NCBI RefSeq assembly: GCF_900113695.1 | Contig: NZ_FOQH01000005.1 | Span: forward strand, 248,001 to 312,000 | Direction: 5' to 3' | Origin: Albimonas pacifica | Lineage (GTDB): Bacteria > Pseudomonadota > Alphaproteobacteria > Rhodobacterales > Rhodobacteraceae | Length of the DNA: 64,000 nt | Part shown: positions 35,613 to 44,401 of the stretch, in pieces | Layout: the number at the start of each line of letters is the position of its first letter | Position numbering within the stretch: the first letter of the stretch is position 1 | Notes under the pieces: model-generated | The model's database searches: none | Told to the model about the DNA's origin: nothing | Seen by the model: the letters and a program-made list of their open reading frames with translations, nothing else | Position numbers and translations under genes: made by a program

Positions 35613-35647
35613 CAAAGCCGCCCCTCCCCGGGGCGGCTTTCGTTTTT
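35613..35647 (+). terminator. Intrinsic terminator of the SRP RNA gene
   Basis: AAAGCCGCCCC-TC-CCCGGGGCGGCTTT followed by CGTTTTT: a strong stem with a U-tract a few bases after the SRP RNA. Confidence 0.9.
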
Positions 35648-35785
35648 CGCGGGCCGCGCCCGCCGCCCCGCGGCGCCTTGCGGCGGGCAGGCGGGCTCCT
35701 TACCCTCTGGCCCGCGGGTCCGCCCCGCCCGCCGGCGCGTCCCCGCGCCGGGCGAGGATCCGCAGACCCCGCCGAGAGGGAGCGC

Positions 35786-37669
35786 ATGGCCGACGACGCC
35801 GCCCCACCGACCCAGACGCCCGGCCATGAGGGCGCCGCCTACCAGGTGCTGGCGCGCAAGCATCGCCCGCAGACCTTCGCCGACCTGATCGGCCAGGAGG
35901 CGATGGTGCGCACCCTGCGCAACGCCTTCGAGACCGACCGCATCGCCCATGCCTTCGTCCTCACCGGCGTGCGCGGCGTCGGCAAGACCACCACCGCGCG
36001 CATCGTCGCCAAGGGCCTGAACTGCATCGGGCCCGACGGGCAGGGCGGCCCCACCGTCGCCCCCTGCGGCGTCTGCGAGCCCTGCCGGGCCATCGCCGAA
36101 TCCCGCCATGTCGACGTGCTGGAGATGGACGCCGCCTCGCGCACCGGCGTGGGGGACGTGCGCGAGATCATCGACTCGGTGCGCTATCGGGCCGCCTCCG
36201 CGCGCTACAAGGTCTACATCATCGACGAGGTCCACATGCTCTCGACCAGCGCGTTCAACGCGCTGCTCAAGACGCTGGAGGAGCCGCCCGAGCATGTGAA
36301 GTTCATCTTCGCCACCACCGAGATCCGCAAGGTCCCCGTCACGGTGCTCAGCCGCTGCCAGCGCTTCGACCTGCGCCGGATCGAGCCGGAGGTGATGATC
36401 GCCCATCTCGCGAAGATCTGCGGGATGGAGAACGCCTCCGTCGCCGAGGACGCGCTGGCCCTGATCGCGCGGGCGGCCGAGGGCTCGGTGCGCGACGCGC
36501 TCAGCCTGCTGGACCAGGCGATCGCGCACGGGGCGGGGGAGACCTCGGCCGAGGAGGTGCGGGCCATGCTGGGCCTCGCCGACCGCGGCCGGGTGCTGGA
36601 CCTGTTCGAGGCGGTGATGAAGGGCGACTGCGCGGCCGCCCTGGCGGAGTTGTCGGAACAATATGCCGCCGGCGCCGATCCGCTGGCGGTGCTACGCGAT
36701 CTCGCCGAGGTCACCCACTGGATCTCCATCGCCAAGGTCACGCCGGAGGCGGCCGAGGACCCCACCGCCGGCCCCGAGGCCCAGGCCCGCGCCCGCGACT
36801 TCGCCGCCCGGCTGGGGCTGCGGCCGCTGGCCCGCGCCTGGCAGATGCTGCTCAAGGCGATGGAGGAGGCCGCCGGCGCCCCCAACCCGATGATGGCCGC
36901 CGAGATGGCGATCATCCGCCTGACCCACGTCGCCGACCTGCCGAGCCCCGAGGATCTGGTCCGCCGCCTGACCGAACAGGGCGGCGCGCCCGCCGGTCCC
37001 GCCGGCGGCGCGCCGGCGCCCGGCGGGGGCGGGGGCGGGGGCCATGCCTCGGGCGGGCAGGGCGGGCAGATGCGCCAGGCGGTGAACGGCGGGCCCGCGC
37101 CGGCCCACGCGCCCCAGGCCGCGGCCGCGCCTCGCCCGACGCTCGCCGCCGCCACGCCCTCGGTCGCGCGCCGCGAGGCGCCGCCGCTGCCCGAGGCGGT
37201 GGCGGCCCTGACCACCTTCGAGTCGGTGCTCGAGCTGGTGCGCGACAAGCGCGACGCCCGCCTTCTGGTGGAGCTGGAGGCGCATGTGCGCCTCGTCTCC
37301 TACCAGCCCGGGCGCATCGTCTTCGAACCCGCGCACGACGCGCCAGAGAGCCTCGCCTCCGACCTCGCCCAGCGGCTGATGGCCTGGACCGGCTCGCGCT
37401 GGATGGTGGCGGTCGAGAGCTCCGGCGGCGCCCCCACGGCGCGCGAGCGCCAGGACGCCGAGCGCGACGACCTGCACGCGCGGCTCAAGGAGCATCCGCT
37501 GGTCGCCGCCGCCATCGCCGCCTTCCCCGGCGCCGAGATCATGGCCACCCGCGCCTTCGGGGCCGCGGCCGAGCCCGAAGAAACTCAGTCCGCGCCCGAA
37601 TGGGAGGAGACCCCCGAGGACGAGGACTGGGATGGATGGGAGCCGGTGGACGCCTTCGACGGCGACTGA
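35786..37669 (+). CDS. dnaX: DNA polymerase III subunit tau/gamma
   Basis: Clamp-loader ATPase subunit of the replicative polymerase. 627 aa. The AAA+ domain (about 20-250) has VLARKHRPQTFADLIGQE, P-loop GVRGVGKTTTARI, the zinc module CGVCEPC, DEVHMLS (Walker B), and the SRC motif (LSRCQRFDLRR). Domain III runs to about 395. A Gly/Ala/Pro-rich linker (about 405-470) leads to the tau-specific C-terminus. The ATG at 35786 follows GAGAGGGAG. No poly-A slippery site for a gamma frameshift was seen, so only tau is predicted. It is followed by ybaB as in many bacteria. Confidence 0.96.
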   Translation: MADDAAPPTQTPGHEGAAYQVLARKHRPQTFADLIGQEAMVRTLRNAFETDRIAHAFVLTGVRGVGKTTTARIVAKGLNCIGPDGQGGPTVAPCGVCEPCRAIAESRHVDVLEMDAASRTGVGDVREIIDSVRYRAASARYKVYIIDEVHMLSTSAFNALLKTLEEPPEHVKFIFATTEIRKVPVTVLSRCQRFDLRRIEPEVMIAHLAKICGMENASVAEDALALIARAAEGSVRDALSLLDQAIAHGAGETSAEEVRAMLGLADRGRVLDLFEAVMKGDCAAALAELSEQYAAGADPLAVLRDLAEVTHWISIAKVTPEAAEDPTAGPEAQARARDFAARLGLRPLARAWQMLLKAMEEAAGAPNPMMAAEMAIIRLTHVADLPSPEDLVRRLTEQGGAPAGPAGGAPAPGGGGGGGHASGGQGGQMRQAVNGGPAPAHAPQAAAAPRPTLAAATPSVARREAPPLPEAVAALTTFESVLELVRDKRDARLLVELEAHVRLVSYQPGRIVFEPAHDAPESLASDLAQRLMAWTGSRWMVAVESSGGAPTARERQDAERDDLHARLKEHPLVAAAIAAFPGAEIMATRAFGAAAEPEETQSAPEWEETPEDEDWDGWEPVDAFDGD

Positions 37670-37763
37670 TCCCGTCGACCGCCCCCGGCGGCGTCCCCCG
37701 GCCGAAGACACCGTGAAGACAGGCGGGCGCAGGCGCCTCGCCGTCCGCAGAAAGGACGAGATC

Positions 37764-38108
37764 ATGCTGAAAGGTCTAGGCAACCTCGGCGACATGGCCA
37801 AGATGATGGCCAAGGCCCAGGAGTTCCAGGCGAAGATGGCCGAGGCCCAGGCCGCGGTCGAGGCGCTGGAAGTCGAGGGCGAGGCGGGTGCGGGCCTGGT
37901 CAAGGCCTGGGTCTCGGGCAAGGGCGAGCTGAAGCGTCTCGCGATCGACCCCACCCTGTTCGTGCCCGAGGACCGCGAGGCGGTCGAGGACCTGGTCGTC
38001 GCCGCGATCAAGACCGCCCAGGAGCGCGCCGCCGAGGCCGCCCAGGCCGAGATGGCCAAGGCCGCCGAGGGCCTGCCGCTGCCCCCGGGCATGAAGCTGC
38101 CGTTCTGA
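37764..38108 (+). CDS. ybaB: Nucleoid-associated protein YbaB/EbfC
   Basis: Small DNA-binding protein of 114 aa that coats the nucleoid as a dimer. It begins MLKGLGNLGDMAKMMAKAQEFQAKMAEAQ, the typical amphipathic helix, and contains VEGEAGAGLVKAWVSGKGELKRLAIDP, matching the beta core. It lies 94 bp after dnaX and is probably co-transcribed. The usual third gene of this cluster, recR, is not next; an unrelated TadE-like gene follows after 447 bp. Confidence 0.95.
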   Translation: MLKGLGNLGDMAKMMAKAQEFQAKMAEAQAAVEALEVEGEAGAGLVKAWVSGKGELKRLAIDPTLFVPEDREAVEDLVVAAIKTAQERAAEAAQAEMAKAAEGLPLPPGMKLPF

Positions 38109-38555
38109 TCCGCGCCGCCCGCCGCGACCGGCGGGCGCGCCCGCCTCGCCAGCAATCCCGCGCCCGGCGCCCGATGGGCCCCGGGCGCCGTCGTCTGCGG
38201 GCGCCGTCGCCCGGACCCGCGCCCGCGGGACGCGAGCGGTATGAACGAAAATACAGCTTGCCCTTCATTTTTCATTCATGTTACGTCCGGGTCGAGATGA
38301 CGCGACGCAAGCCGCGGCGGACTGGAGAGAGCGCCGCGGGAGGGGGGGAAGCATGGATCGAGACGCGCTCGACGCGACGGCCGGCGGCCGTCCCCCTCGC
38401 ATCGCCGAAGACGCCGCGCGGACCGGGCCCGCCCGTTCCGCATCGGTGGAGAGGGGTTTCGACCAGGGGTCGATTCCAGGCGTCACGGCGTGGGGAGACG
38501 TCGTGGCGCCGACTCCTTCCGCCCGCCGGACCTCCCCCGACCTCCGCCGTCCGAG
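38109..38555. other. 447-bp gap with an A+T-rich island
   Basis: Mostly G+C-rich sequence, with an abrupt low-G+C patch at 38240-38285 (AACGAAAATACAG...TTCATTTTTCATTCATG). A 19-codon frame, ATG 38241 to TGA 38300, lies over it (MNENTACPSFFIHVTSGSR) with only weak ribosome-site support. The patch is more likely promoter or regulatory DNA for the next gene than coding. Confidence 0.4.
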
Positions 38556-39014
38556 ATGAGCGCGCCCCAGGGCCGCCTCGCCGCCTTCGGGCCGCAGCGC
38601 CTGCGCGGGCTGCTGCGCACGATCGCCAAGGCCGAGACCGCGCTCTGGGCGCCGGCGCTGCTGGTGGCGGCGCTGACCCTGACCGACTACGCGGTGGCGC
38701 TGCGGGCGGAGGCCGACCTGCGCGTCGCCGCCTCCCGCGCCGCGGTGGCGCTCGGCATGGGGCGGGTGGATGCGCCCGAGGCCGCGGCCATGGTGCAGCG
38801 CGAACTGCAGGGCCGCGCGCCCGAGGATCTCTCGATCAGCGTCTCGCTCAGCGACCGGGCGGCGGTCGAGGTGCGCCTGTCGGCGCGCGAGGCGACGCTG
38901 TTCGGCTTCCACTGGTTCCTGCCGGAGGATCCGATCAGCGTGCGGGCCGAGGCGGCGATGATGGGCCCCACGCTCGACGCCGAGCTGGTGCGGCGCGGCG
39001 GCGAGCCGGGCTGA
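38556..39014 (+). CDS. TadE-like single-pass membrane protein
   Basis: 152 aa with one N-terminal membrane span (AETALWAPALLVAALTLTDYAVAL, residues 26-49) followed by LRAEADLRVAASRAAVALGMG. The Glu (27) just before the hydrophobic stretch and the A-x-x-R/A pattern after it match TadE/TadG pseudopilins of tight-adherence pili. The rest (70-152) is a small periplasmic domain with AEAAMMGPTLD, as in TadE. No other tad genes are near, so it may be an orphan pseudopilin-like protein. The start at 38556 is preferred because the upstream extension is Pro/Arg-rich and out of character. Confidence 0.6.
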   Translation: MSAPQGRLAAFGPQRLRGLLRTIAKAETALWAPALLVAALTLTDYAVALRAEADLRVAASRAAVALGMGRVDAPEAAAMVQRELQGRAPEDLSISVSLSDRAAVEVRLSAREATLFGFHWFLPEDPISVRAEAAMMGPTLDAELVRRGGEPG

Positions 39015-39021
39015 GCGGGGC

Positions 39022-39828
39022 TCACTCCCGCCGCAGCAGCCGGTCGGTGATCCAGCCCGCGGCCCGCGACAGCCAGCTCCGCTTGGCGCGCGCGCGGTGG
39101 GCGGCCTCGATGGCCTCGCGGTCGTATTCCGTCTCGACCCAGTCGCGGAAGGGCGTGCCGCGGGCCTCGGCGGCGGCGGCCTCCGCGAAGAACCGGTCCA
39201 GCACCCCCGTCGGCCCGCGCGAAAGATGCCCGAAGCGCAGCGAGAGCTGATCCGAGGCCTCGGCCGCCGTCCTGCCTTCGCGCAGCACCATCCACAGCGC
39301 GGCCATGAAGCCCGCGCGGTCGGCGCCCGACTTGCAGTGGAACAGGACCGGGGTCGGCGTCTCGCGGATCAGCGTCTCGATCGCGGCGAACTCCTCCCGG
39401 CTGGGCAGCCCGCGCGAGCGCAGGACCGCGCGGGTGAAGACCAGGCCCTCGCGCTCGCAGACCTCGCGCTCCAGCGGGTAGGAGCCGTGCAGCACCCCGC
39501 CGCGCAGCGAGATCACGGCGCGCAGCCCTTCGCGCCGCGCGAGGCGGGCGATCTGGCCGGGCAGGGGCTGGGCGGCGCGGAACGCCTCCCCTCCCACGGG
39601 ATGCAGGTTGAGGTAGAGCGCACGGATCGCGCCGTGATCGGCGAACAGCATGTCGAGCCAGGCGCGCAGGCGGGCGCCCCGGCTCTCGAGCGCGCTTTCC
39701 CAGCGGTCCTGGGCGCGCAGGCGGCGGGCCTGGCGCTTCGCCTCCTCCGCCGTCTTCGGCGGCGCCATCACGGCGTCGGGGCGAAGCGGATCGGGGGCGC
39801 GGGGGGGCGTGGAGGCAGGTTCGGTCAC
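39022..39828 (-). CDS. Tyrosine/dual-specificity protein phosphatase family protein
   Basis: 268 aa, cytoplasmic. The cysteine phosphatase signature HCKSGADRAG (CX5R loop, residues about 164-173) is present, with an upstream ISLRGG segment and a likely general acid region around VLRSRGLPSREE. A C-terminal basic helix (RAKRSWLSRAAGWITDRLLRRE) could associate with membranes. The start is GTG at 39828; an ATG at 39768 is an alternative. Substrate could be phosphotyrosine, phosphoinositide or another phosphate ester. It is convergent with the TadE-like gene. Confidence 0.82.
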   Translation of the reverse strand: MTEPASTPPRAPDPLRPDAVMAPPKTAEEAKRQARRLRAQDRWESALESRGARLRAWLDMLFADHGAIRALYLNLHPVGGEAFRAAQPLPGQIARLARREGLRAVISLRGGVLHGSYPLEREVCEREGLVFTRAVLRSRGLPSREEFAAIETLIRETPTPVLFHCKSGADRAGFMAALWMVLREGRTAAEASDQLSLRFGHLSRGPTGVLDRFFAEAAAAEARGTPFRDWVETEYDREAIEAAHRARAKRSWLSRAAGWITDRLLRRE

Positions 39829-39966
39829 GGGTCCGGGTCGGTCCTGGCGATGCGCCGCTCGGCGCGCCTGCTGGGGGCGCGCGCGGGCGCGGGGTCGCGC
39901 CCTCCTAGCCGTCCCGGGCCGACTTTTCCAGCGCGGGCGGCCGCCGGGGCCGCCCGCGGGCCGGGA

Positions 39967-40524
39967 TCAGCGGATCGACTTCAGCGCGCCCGCCCAGGCG
40001 GCGAGCTCGTCCAGCATCGGGCCCACGGCCTCCTTGTTGGGGTCGGAGGGGGTGAAGCTCCCCTCCTCGAGCTGGCCGAAGACGAAGGGGATCGTCACCT
40101 GCTGGGCGAGGCACATCATGTTGGCGGTGGCGAAGATCGGCTTGATCGCCTGCACGCCGCGGATGCCGCCCGAGACGCCGCCGTAGGAGGCGAAGGCGCA
40201 GACCTTCCGGCCCCATTCCTTGGCGAGGTAGGTGAAGGCGTTCAGCAGCGCCGGGGTGGGGCCGTAGTTGTACTCCGGCGTCACGAAGACGAAGGCGTCG
40301 GCGGCGTCGATCGCCGCGGCCCACTTCTGCGTGTGCGCGTTCTGGTAGTCCTGCATGCGCGGATGCTTGGGCTCGTCGTAGACGGGCAGGTCGAAGTCGG
40401 CGATGTCGACCTCCGACACCTCGAACTTGCCGTGGGCGCGGGCCTCTTCCGCGACCCAGGCCGCGATCGAGGGACCGATGCGGCCAGGGCGGGTGGAGGC
40501 GGTGACGACGCCGAGACGCAGCAT
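39967..40524 (-). CDS. NADPH-dependent FMN reductase / flavodoxin-like quinone reductase
   Basis: 185-aa flavoprotein. VVTASTRPGRIGPSIAAW (residues 5-22) is the FMN phosphate-binding loop, and VTPEYNYGPTPALLNAFTYLAKEW (about 79-102) is the conserved FMN_red signature. It is likely an NAD(P)H-dependent FMN or quinone reductase in the cytoplasm. GGAAGGA eight bases before ATG 40524 supports this start over an earlier in-frame one at 40563. It is divergent from the HasA-like/RTX gene. Confidence 0.9.
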   Translation of the reverse strand: MLRLGVVTASTRPGRIGPSIAAWVAEEARAHGKFEVSEVDIADFDLPVYDEPKHPRMQDYQNAHTQKWAAAIDAADAFVFVTPEYNYGPTPALLNAFTYLAKEWGRKVCAFASYGGVSGGIRGVQAIKPIFATANMMCLAQQVTIPFVFGQLEEGSFTPSDPNKEAVGPMLDELAAWAGALKSIR

Positions 40525-40831
40525 GTCGGGTCCTTCCGGAAGACGGTGTCTGAGCCCCAACACCTAACCGCTCCACGACGCGGGACAAGCCTCCGGAATC
40601 GCGACGCGTCGTTCCTCGCCCGGGAACGATCGCGCACGGGGGCGGCGCCGGCCCTGTCCGCCATTGCATCGCGGCCTGCGCTTGGATAACCAATCCCTAC
40701 GGTCGAAGCCCGCACTGCAGCCGTCCCGCCCCGGGACCCCGCCAGCCAGCCAGCAGACGACCCGATCTCCATCAGGTCTTGCGACACGCGCGCCGATCCT
40801 CCCGGGATCGGCCGGGACAAGGGGCGCCTTC
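40525..40831. other. 307-bp divergent promoter region
   Basis: Less G+C-rich than its surroundings around 40680-40715, where CTTGGATAACCAATCCCTAC contains an imperfect TTGG-ATAA-CCAA dyad (40682-40693). It should serve both the FMN reductase and the HasA-like gene. No Fur, Irr or RirA consensus was identified. Confidence 0.35.
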
Positions 40832-41863
40832 ATGGCCAGAACCGACTACGTCACCATCGACGCCACCGCAGCGGGCGGCGTGAATTTCAACACCTACATC
40901 GCCGAGTATTTCGCGGCCCTCGTCAACGGCTCGACCGCCTTCTACGGCGGCACGCCCGACAGCGCCTTCGGCGGCACCTACTACCTCAACGGCTCCCAGG
41001 TGCTCGTCTCCTACGACGACGCGGAGACCGAGGAGGCCTCGCCCGCCTCGGTCCTCCTGCAGGGGGCCGACCTCGCCTACGACTTCATCCACAACGGCCC
41101 CGCCTTCGGGCACGGCATCTCCGGCTCCGTCGACCAGATCGTGTTCGGCGACTGGGTCGAGGGCACCACCGGCGAGGAGGGCACGGGCCCCGAGGGCGAG
41201 GTGACCGGCCTCGCGGCGGCGCTGACCATCTCGGGCCTCGACGTCTCGGCCGAGCCGGGCGCGGGCGCCGACGCGGAGACCAACGCGACCTACGCGCTCT
41301 ATTCCGCCGCCCAGGACGGCGACGCGGACGCGATCATGGCGCTGCTGTCGGGCTACTCGCTGAACTTCGAGGGCGGCGAGGCGGCCGACCGCTTCACCGG
41401 CGGCGACCTGCAGGACCAGGCCCATGGCGGCGCGGGCGACGACGCGCTGCTGGGCGGCGGCGCCAAGGACTGGCTCTACGGCGAGGAGGGCGAGGACGTG
41501 CTGCGCGGCAACGCCTGGCGCGACCGGCTCTACGGCGGCGAGGGCGACGACCGCCTCTATGGCGGCAAGGGCGCCGACCGGCTCTACGGCGGCGACGGCG
41601 ACGACTGGATGAAGGGCGGCCGCGGCCCGGACCGCTTCGTGTTCGTCGAGGGCTCGGGCGACGACGTGGTCGCCGACTTCGACGCCTCGCAGGGCGACCG
41701 GGTGGTGTTCAGCCGCGTCGACGTCGGCGGCTTCGCGGCCCTGCGCGCGCTGATGGAGGACACCGACGACGGCGTGCTGATCGCGCTGACCGACGAGCGC
41801 TCGGTCCTGCTCGAGGGCACGGTCGCGGCCGACCTCGAGGCGAGCGACTTCGGCTTCCTCTGA
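40832..41863 (+). CDS. Secreted HasA-like hemophore domain fused to RTX calcium-binding repeats
   Basis: 343 aa, no Sec signal. Residues about 15-180 resemble the heme-acquisition protein HasA as I recall it: FNTYIAEYF, FYGG (37-40), GADLAYDF, then HGISGSVDQIVFGD, which lines up with HTLYGQLDSLSFGD of Serratia HasA. Tyr83 and His94 correspond to the heme ligand Tyr75 and its partner His83; the His32 loop ligand has no evident counterpart. Residues about 185-290 are RTX nonapeptides (GGEGDDRLY, GGKGADRLY, GGDGDDWMK), and 290-343 is a type I secretion tail. Heme capture outside the cell is inferred. No HasR or HasDEF genes are nearby. Confidence 0.7.
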   Translation: MARTDYVTIDATAAGGVNFNTYIAEYFAALVNGSTAFYGGTPDSAFGGTYYLNGSQVLVSYDDAETEEASPASVLLQGADLAYDFIHNGPAFGHGISGSVDQIVFGDWVEGTTGEEGTGPEGEVTGLAAALTISGLDVSAEPGAGADAETNATYALYSAAQDGDADAIMALLSGYSLNFEGGEAADRFTGGDLQDQAHGGAGDDALLGGGAKDWLYGEEGEDVLRGNAWRDRLYGGEGDDRLYGGKGADRLYGGDGDDWMKGGRGPDRFVFVEGSGDDVVADFDASQGDRVVFSRVDVGGFAALRALMEDTDDGVLIALTDERSVLLEGTVAADLEASDFGFL

Positions 41864-41888
41864 GCCCGGCCCGAACCGTCGAGCGCCG

Positions 41889-41916
41889 AAAGGGCCGCCC
41901 CCCGGGGCGGCCCTTT
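41889..41916. terminator. Bidirectional terminator
   Basis: AAAGGGCCGCCCC-CC-GGGGCGGCCCTTT lies between the convergent HasA-like and photolyase genes, with T-rich ends on both strands. Confidence 0.85.
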
Positions 41917-41938
41917 CTGGTCCAGGGACGGGCAGGGG

Positions 41939-43474
41939 TCAGACCGTCTCGTCGGCCTCCATCCGGGCGAGGAACGCGTCCGCCTGCTCCAGGATCGCGC
42001 GGCGCCTGCCGGCGTCCATCCGCTCCCAGGTCCGGTACATCGCGCCCATGCGCGGATTGCCCTCGAACCGCGCGCGGTGGCGGTCGAGGAAGCGCCAGTA
42101 GAGCAGGTTGAACGGGCAGGCGCCCTCGCCGACCCTGGTCTTCACGTCATAGCTGCAGCCGCCGCAGTAGTCCGACATCCGGTCGATGTAGGCGCCCGAG
42201 GAGACGTAGGGCTTCGAGGCGACCAGCCCGCCGTCGGCGAACTGGCTCATGCCCACGGTATTGGGGGCCTCGACCCACTCGAAGGCGTCGATGTAGACGG
42301 CGAGGTACCACTCGTGCACCTGCGCCGGGTCGACGCCCGCCAGCAGCGCGAAATTGCCGGTGACCATCAGGCGCTGGATGTGGTGGGCGTAGGCCTCCTC
42401 CCGCGTCTGGCCCACGGCCTCGGCGAGGCAGGCCATGCGCGTCCCCGCCCCCCAGTAGAGGGGCGGCAGGTCGCGCTTGTGGCCGAGGTCGTTGCGCGCG
42501 GCGTAGCCCGGCCCCTCGCGGAAGTAGATCCCGCGCACGTATTCGCGCCAGCCGAGGATCTGGCGGACGAAGCCCTCGACCGCGTTCAGCGGCGCGCGGC
42601 CGGCGGTCCATTCCGCCTCGGCCCGCCGGCAGACCTCCAGCGGGTCCAGCAGGCCGATGTTGAGATAGGCCGAGATCACCGCGTGGTAGAGGAACCGCCG
42701 CCCGGCGAGCATCGCGTCCTGGTAGTCGCCGAAGCGGGGCAGGGCCTCCTTGAGGAAATGCGCCAGCGCCGCCTCGGCCTGCTCGGGGTCGGTGGCGAAG
42801 GCGAAGGGGCGCAGGGCGCCGAAATTGTCGGGGAAGCGGGCCTCGACCAGGTCGAGCGCCCCGGCCACGGTCTCGTCGGGCTCGAAGCGCAGGGGCTCGG
42901 GTAGGAACAGGTCGTCGCGGGGCGGCTTGCGGTTGTCGTGGTCGTAGTTCCACTGGCCGCCGGCGGGCGCGTCGCCCTCCATCAGCAACCCGGTGGCGCG
43001 GCGCATCTCGCGATAGAAATGCTCCATTCGCAGCGACTTGCGCCCCTTGGCCCAACGGTCGAACGTCGCGTGGGAGGCGATGAAGCGGTCGTCCTCGTGC
43101 AGCGTGACCTCCAGCGGCAGGTCCTCCAGCGCCGCGATCAGCCGCCATTCGCCGGGGCGCGTGGCGATGACCTGCCGGGCGCCGGTCTCTTCCGCCCGGC
43201 GCAGCAGCTCGCCGGGAATCGAGCCCGCGTTCTCCGGGTCGTCGAGCGTGGTGTAGTCCACCTGCCATCCCGCCTCGCGCAGCCGGGCGGCGAACTTGCG
43301 CATGGCCGCGAAGATCAGGGCGATCTTCTTTGGGTGGTGGGCGACGTAGGTCGCCTCCGACGCGACCTCGGCCATCACCACGCGGTCGCGCTCCCGGTCC
43401 GCGGCACGCAGGGCCGAGAGGTCGGGCGTGAGCTGGTCGCCCAGCACCAGCGCCAGCGCCGGGCGGCGGCTCAC
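41939..43474 (-). CDS. FeS-type (6-4) photolyase / cryptochrome-like protein (PhrB/CryB clade)
   Basis: 511-aa flavoprotein of the FeS-BCP photolyase branch, which repairs (6-4) photoproducts using FAD and light, or acts as a cryptochrome. The N-terminal alpha/beta antenna domain starts LALVLGDQLTPDLSALR. The C-terminal FAD domain holds VEGFVRQILGWREYVRGIY, HHIQRLMVTGNFALLAGVDP and WVEAPNTVGMSQFADGG. The [4Fe-4S] ligands are visible as YCGGCSYD and GACPFNLLYW plus an upstream Cys (MACLAEAV). The start is GTG at 43474, overlapping the SDR stop as GTGA, so the two are translationally coupled. Confidence 0.93.
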   Translation of the reverse strand: MSRRPALALVLGDQLTPDLSALRAADRERDRVVMAEVASEATYVAHHPKKIALIFAAMRKFAARLREAGWQVDYTTLDDPENAGSIPGELLRRAEETGARQVIATRPGEWRLIAALEDLPLEVTLHEDDRFIASHATFDRWAKGRKSLRMEHFYREMRRATGLLMEGDAPAGGQWNYDHDNRKPPRDDLFLPEPLRFEPDETVAGALDLVEARFPDNFGALRPFAFATDPEQAEAALAHFLKEALPRFGDYQDAMLAGRRFLYHAVISAYLNIGLLDPLEVCRRAEAEWTAGRAPLNAVEGFVRQILGWREYVRGIYFREGPGYAARNDLGHKRDLPPLYWGAGTRMACLAEAVGQTREEAYAHHIQRLMVTGNFALLAGVDPAQVHEWYLAVYIDAFEWVEAPNTVGMSQFADGGLVASKPYVSSGAYIDRMSDYCGGCSYDVKTRVGEGACPFNLLYWRFLDRHRARFEGNPRMGAMYRTWERMDAGRRRAILEQADAFLARMEADETV

Positions 43475-44133
43475 CACGGGATCTCCTCGCCGGCCCAGTC
43501 GAGGAAGCGGCCGGTGTCGGCCGGGGTCAGCCCGTCGATGACTCGCAGCAGGTTCTCCGCCGCCCGCTCGGGCGAGACCTTGTCGCGGCCGGGATAGGCG
43601 GCGGTGAAGGGGGTCTCGACCGTGCCCGGGTGCAGGGCGACCACCGTGCAGCCGGGATGGGTGCGGGCGAGCTCGATCGCCGCGCCCTTCACGATCTGGT
43701 TCGCCGCCGCCTTCGAGGCGCGGTAGCCGTGCCAGCCGCCCAGCCCGTTGTCGCCGATCGAGCCGACCCGCGCCGTCAGCACGCCGAGCGTGGCGCGCCC
43801 CCGCCGCGGCAGCAGCCGCGGCGCGTGGCGCAGGATCAGCGCCGGGCCGATGGCGTTGACCGCGAAGAGCTCGGCCAGCGCCGCGGCCTCGATCTGGGCG
43901 AGCGCCTTCTCCGGCGCGCCGCCCTTCGGCGCGAGGATGCCGGTGGCGACGAGCAGGAGGTCGAAGGGCCCCTCCTGGCGCGCCATCACCCGCTCGACCG
44001 AGGCGGGGTCGGCCAGGTCCAGCCCGTCGGCGCTGCGCGACAGGCCCGTGACCGCGTCGCCCCGCGCCTCCAGCGCCCGCACGAGCGCGCCTCCGACGCC
44101 TCCCGACGCCCCGATGATCAGGGATCTGCGCAC
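43471..44133 (-). CDS. Short-chain dehydrogenase/reductase (CsgA-like)
   Basis: 220-aa NAD(P)-dependent oxidoreductase. It has a Rossmann start IIGASGGVGGALVRAL, VNAIGPALI, and an active site with Ser (VGSIGDN) and YRASKAAANQ (Tyr-x-x-x-Lys near 142-146). The Ser position is followed by a small insertion typical of the CsgA-like clade often found next to photolyases. The start is GTG at 44133, with GGAG/GAGG just upstream. It is the first gene of a two-gene operon with the photolyase. Substrate unknown. Confidence 0.88.
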   Translation of the reverse strand: MRRSLIIGASGGVGGALVRALEARGDAVTGLSRSADGLDLADPASVERVMARQEGPFDLLLVATGILAPKGGAPEKALAQIEAAALAELFAVNAIGPALILRHAPRLLPRRGRATLGVLTARVGSIGDNGLGGWHGYRASKAAANQIVKGAAIELARTHPGCTVVALHPGTVETPFTAAYPGRDKVSPERAAENLLRVIDGLTPADTGRFLDWAGEEIPW

Positions 44134-44287
44134 CCCTCGCCTCCTCCGTCAGCCGCCGGGCGGCAGATAGCGTGGCGGCGCGCCAAGGGAATGGCGCGGG
44201 CGCGGACTGGGGCGGCAGGCGCGCGTCGGCCCGGCCCGCCGACAGGGGCGAGCCGCGCGGGGCGGCCGGAGATTTCAAGGGGTTGGA

Positions 44288-44361
44288 TGGAGGCGACGAC
44301 CGGAATCGAACCGGTGTGCACGGATTTGCAATCCGCTGCGTAACCACTCCGCCACGTCGCC
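44288..44361 (-). tRNA. tRNA-Cys (GCA)
   Basis: A 74-nt cloverleaf including an encoded CCA. The acceptor GGCGACG pairs with CGTCGCC, the anticodon loop is TTGCAAA with GCA in a GGAT/ATCC stem, the T arm is ACCGGTTCGATTCCGGT, and the discriminator base is U as in cysteine tRNAs. It lies between the SDR gene and the copper operon. Confidence 0.96.
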
Positions 44362-44372
44362 ATCCGAGCGTG

Positions 44373-44401
44373 GGGATAGGGTTTTCCCGGGGGGGCGTCA
44401 A
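44373..44401 (-). promoter_or_regulatory. Sigma-70-type promoter of tRNA-Cys
   Basis: On the minus strand, TTGACG (44401-44396) and TATCCC (44378-44373) are separated by exactly 17 bp, and the mature tRNA begins 11 bases later. Confidence 0.75.

Noticed and set aside
35786-37669. Programmed frameshift producing a short DnaX gamma form
   Set aside because: No A-rich slippery heptamer with a following hairpin was seen in dnaX.
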